Shown piece by piece: positions 63,091 through 64,000 of a stretch of DNA of 64,000 nt; the first letter of the stretch is position 1; each line of letters starts with the position of its first letter. Source of the stretch: Hymenobacter actinosclerus (GTDB lineage: Bacteria; Bacteroidota; Bacteroidia; Cytophagales; Hymenobacteraceae). The notes below the pieces were generated by a model. That model was not told where the DNA came from. It searched no databases and worked only from the letters and a program-made list of their open reading frames with translations. Position numbers and translations under genes: made by a program. Location: the NCBI RefSeq assembly GCF_900111515.1, contig NZ_FOHS01000001.1, positions 875,419 through 939,418 on the forward strand, read 5' to 3'.

Positions 63091-64000
63091 TCAGGGGCGT
63101 CCACCAAGGTTAGTGGGGTAACCCTGGCGATGTTCCTCTGCCGGGGCGCCAGCAGCAGAAGGCGTGGTTGCCATTGTACGTAATTCTACCAGCACATTAC
63201 CGCTTTTATTGAAAACTAATACGATAAATCCTCCTGCTACATAGTTACTCTGATAAGTGGCAGGAGTCCAGTGGGGCATTGCTTTAACTGCCTCCAGGAC
63301 AACGCTTCTCAATGCAACGTCACTGCTAGTGGCTTCTTTAATATTTCCCGCTGAGTCAAGCTCACATCGCACTACAGTTTCAGATGGTAACCGCTGATAC
63401 CAAGGCTGGCCGGAATAACGGGCTAGGCTGCGTCGTAGTTTCGCTGCATACTCAGGAAGCGATAATGGATTGGTTGGAAACCGTAGCCCGGCCATTAACT
63501 TTTGCTGCTGCTCAAAGTGCTGGCGGGTTTCGCAGGACAACCCTATGTCAAATATGTCAGCGAATTTGCTTGGGCTTTCCAATGCAAACACCATACGTGG
63601 GGCAGTTAATGCTGCATTACCATAAACCGGTTTAGTTGCCAGCCGCCCACTGCGAAATTTACCCTCTACAAAATTTTCGATGGTGAAGGGCTTTCTATTG
63701 TGCCGCTGCAAACTCTGCCACTGGCCGTTTGGCACACCATTCACTATTTCGCCCTGAAAAATAAGGTTATTGGTATTACGTTTCACCTTGCCCCCGGGCA
63801 AAGTTGTGTAAGAAGAGGCCAGCGTGCCTTCCCAGCTACCATTACCGTTGGCTACTCTCTGAGTCCCGGTAGAATCCCAGTAAGATTCTATTCGTAAGTG
63901 ACCATCCGGCGAGAACTGCACCACTTGCCGAAGCTGTGCGTTATCATACCAGTAACGCCACTCTCCGGTCGGATTGCCTGCAACAAGCTGCCCGCGCAGT
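63091..64000 (-). CDS. Partial TonB-like protein with MORN/YwqK-type repeats, cut by the right edge
   Basis: 302 codons are visible and the frame is open to base 64000, so the N-terminus is missing; an internal GTG at 63924 is not the start. The visible N-terminal part has repeats of the YwqK/MORN type (GNPTGEWRYWYDNAQLRQVV, PDGHLRIESYWDSTG, GEIVNGVPNGQW). The C-terminal about 100 residues (VVRCELDSAGNIKEATSSD, VVLEAVKAMPHWTPATYQ, FIVLVFNKSGNV) resemble a TonB C-terminal domain. Such MORN-plus-TonB-C proteins are common in Hymenobacter-like genomes. It is AT-richer than the centre of the window. Confidence 0.72.
   Translation of the reverse strand, partial: LRGQLVAGNPTGEWRYWYDNAQLRQVVQFSPDGHLRIESYWDSTGTQRVANGNGSWEGTLASSYTTLPGGKVKRNTNNLIFQGEIVNGVPNGQWQSLQRHNRKPFTIENFVEGKFRSGRLATKPVYGNAALTAPRMVFALESPSKFADIFDIGLSCETRQHFEQQQKLMAGLRFPTNPLSLPEYAAKLRRSLARYSGQPWYQRLPSETVVRCELDSAGNIKEATSSDVALRSVVLEAVKAMPHWTPATYQSNYVAGGFIVLVFNKSGNVLVELRTMATTPSAAGAPAEEHRQGYPTNLGGRP

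Overview
The window looks like a chromosomal stretch of a GC-rich Bacteroidota bacterium of the Cytophagales, most like Hymenobacter. This is inferred from family content, not from a database match. The support is two SusC/SusD pairs, GSCFA and GH3-type proteins, several near-perfect Bacteroidota -7 promoter elements (TAnnTTTG), start codons that mostly lack a Shine-Dalgarno sequence, and REP-like words of the GTCATTCTGAGCGGAGCGAAG type. No rRNA, tRNA, CRISPR array, transposase, integrase or phage gene was seen. Both edges cut through AT-richer genes of unknown or loosely assigned function.

Layout. 1-2.3 kb: an AT-rich partial gene and methylmalonyl-CoA mutase small subunit. 2.4-7.4 kb: an outer-membrane barrel, a 5'-nucleotidase split over two genes, and dnaA. 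7.6-10.3 kb: a small membrane protein, OsmC and a GH3-like adenylating enzyme. 10.5-15.4 kb: first SusC/SusD pair. 15.5-24.5 kb (all minus): prfB with its programmed frameshift, ilvE, cobalamin adenosyltransferase, an ABC ATPase with a large membrane-TPR protein, gatC, plsC and a Nudix hydrolase. 24.6-26 kb: a candidate structured small RNA, a small hydrophilic protein and RNase HII. 26-28.5 kb: an operon of a free-standing zinc-binding CZB protein, a CHASE3 histidine kinase and a single-domain response regulator. 28.7-30.7 kb: gcvT and comB.

30.8-35.7 kb is the glyoxylate shunt: aceB-aceA, divergent from a RamB/ScfR-like regulator, with an inverted repeat lying across the predicted aceB promoter. 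36-38.8 kb: a carboxypeptidase-regulatory-like membrane protein, two roadblock-like proteins and mltG. 38.8-42.5 kb: a GT39-like membrane protein, dtd, a MazG-like pyrophosphohydrolase and RNase D. 42.8-47.3 kb: second SusC/SusD pair. 47.4-53.2 kb: small proteins, a CocE/NonD hydrolase and an M14 peptidase. 53.3-59.8 kb: Lys/Ala-rich secreted proteins, queA, a methyltransferase with a lipoprotein signal, an Ala/Pro-rich lipoprotein and priA. 60-64 kb: a GSCFA protein with a very long charged, Ala/Lys/Pro-rich tail and a TonB-like partial gene.

The most unusual structure is a set of about ten long hairpins of mutually unrelated sequence, with arms of 22-49 bp. Many are perfect and several are built from repeated short words. 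They sit between genes, often exactly between convergent stop codons, and in three places they reach into or end coding sequence (the comB tail, the aceA stop and an internal stretch of the M14 peptidase).
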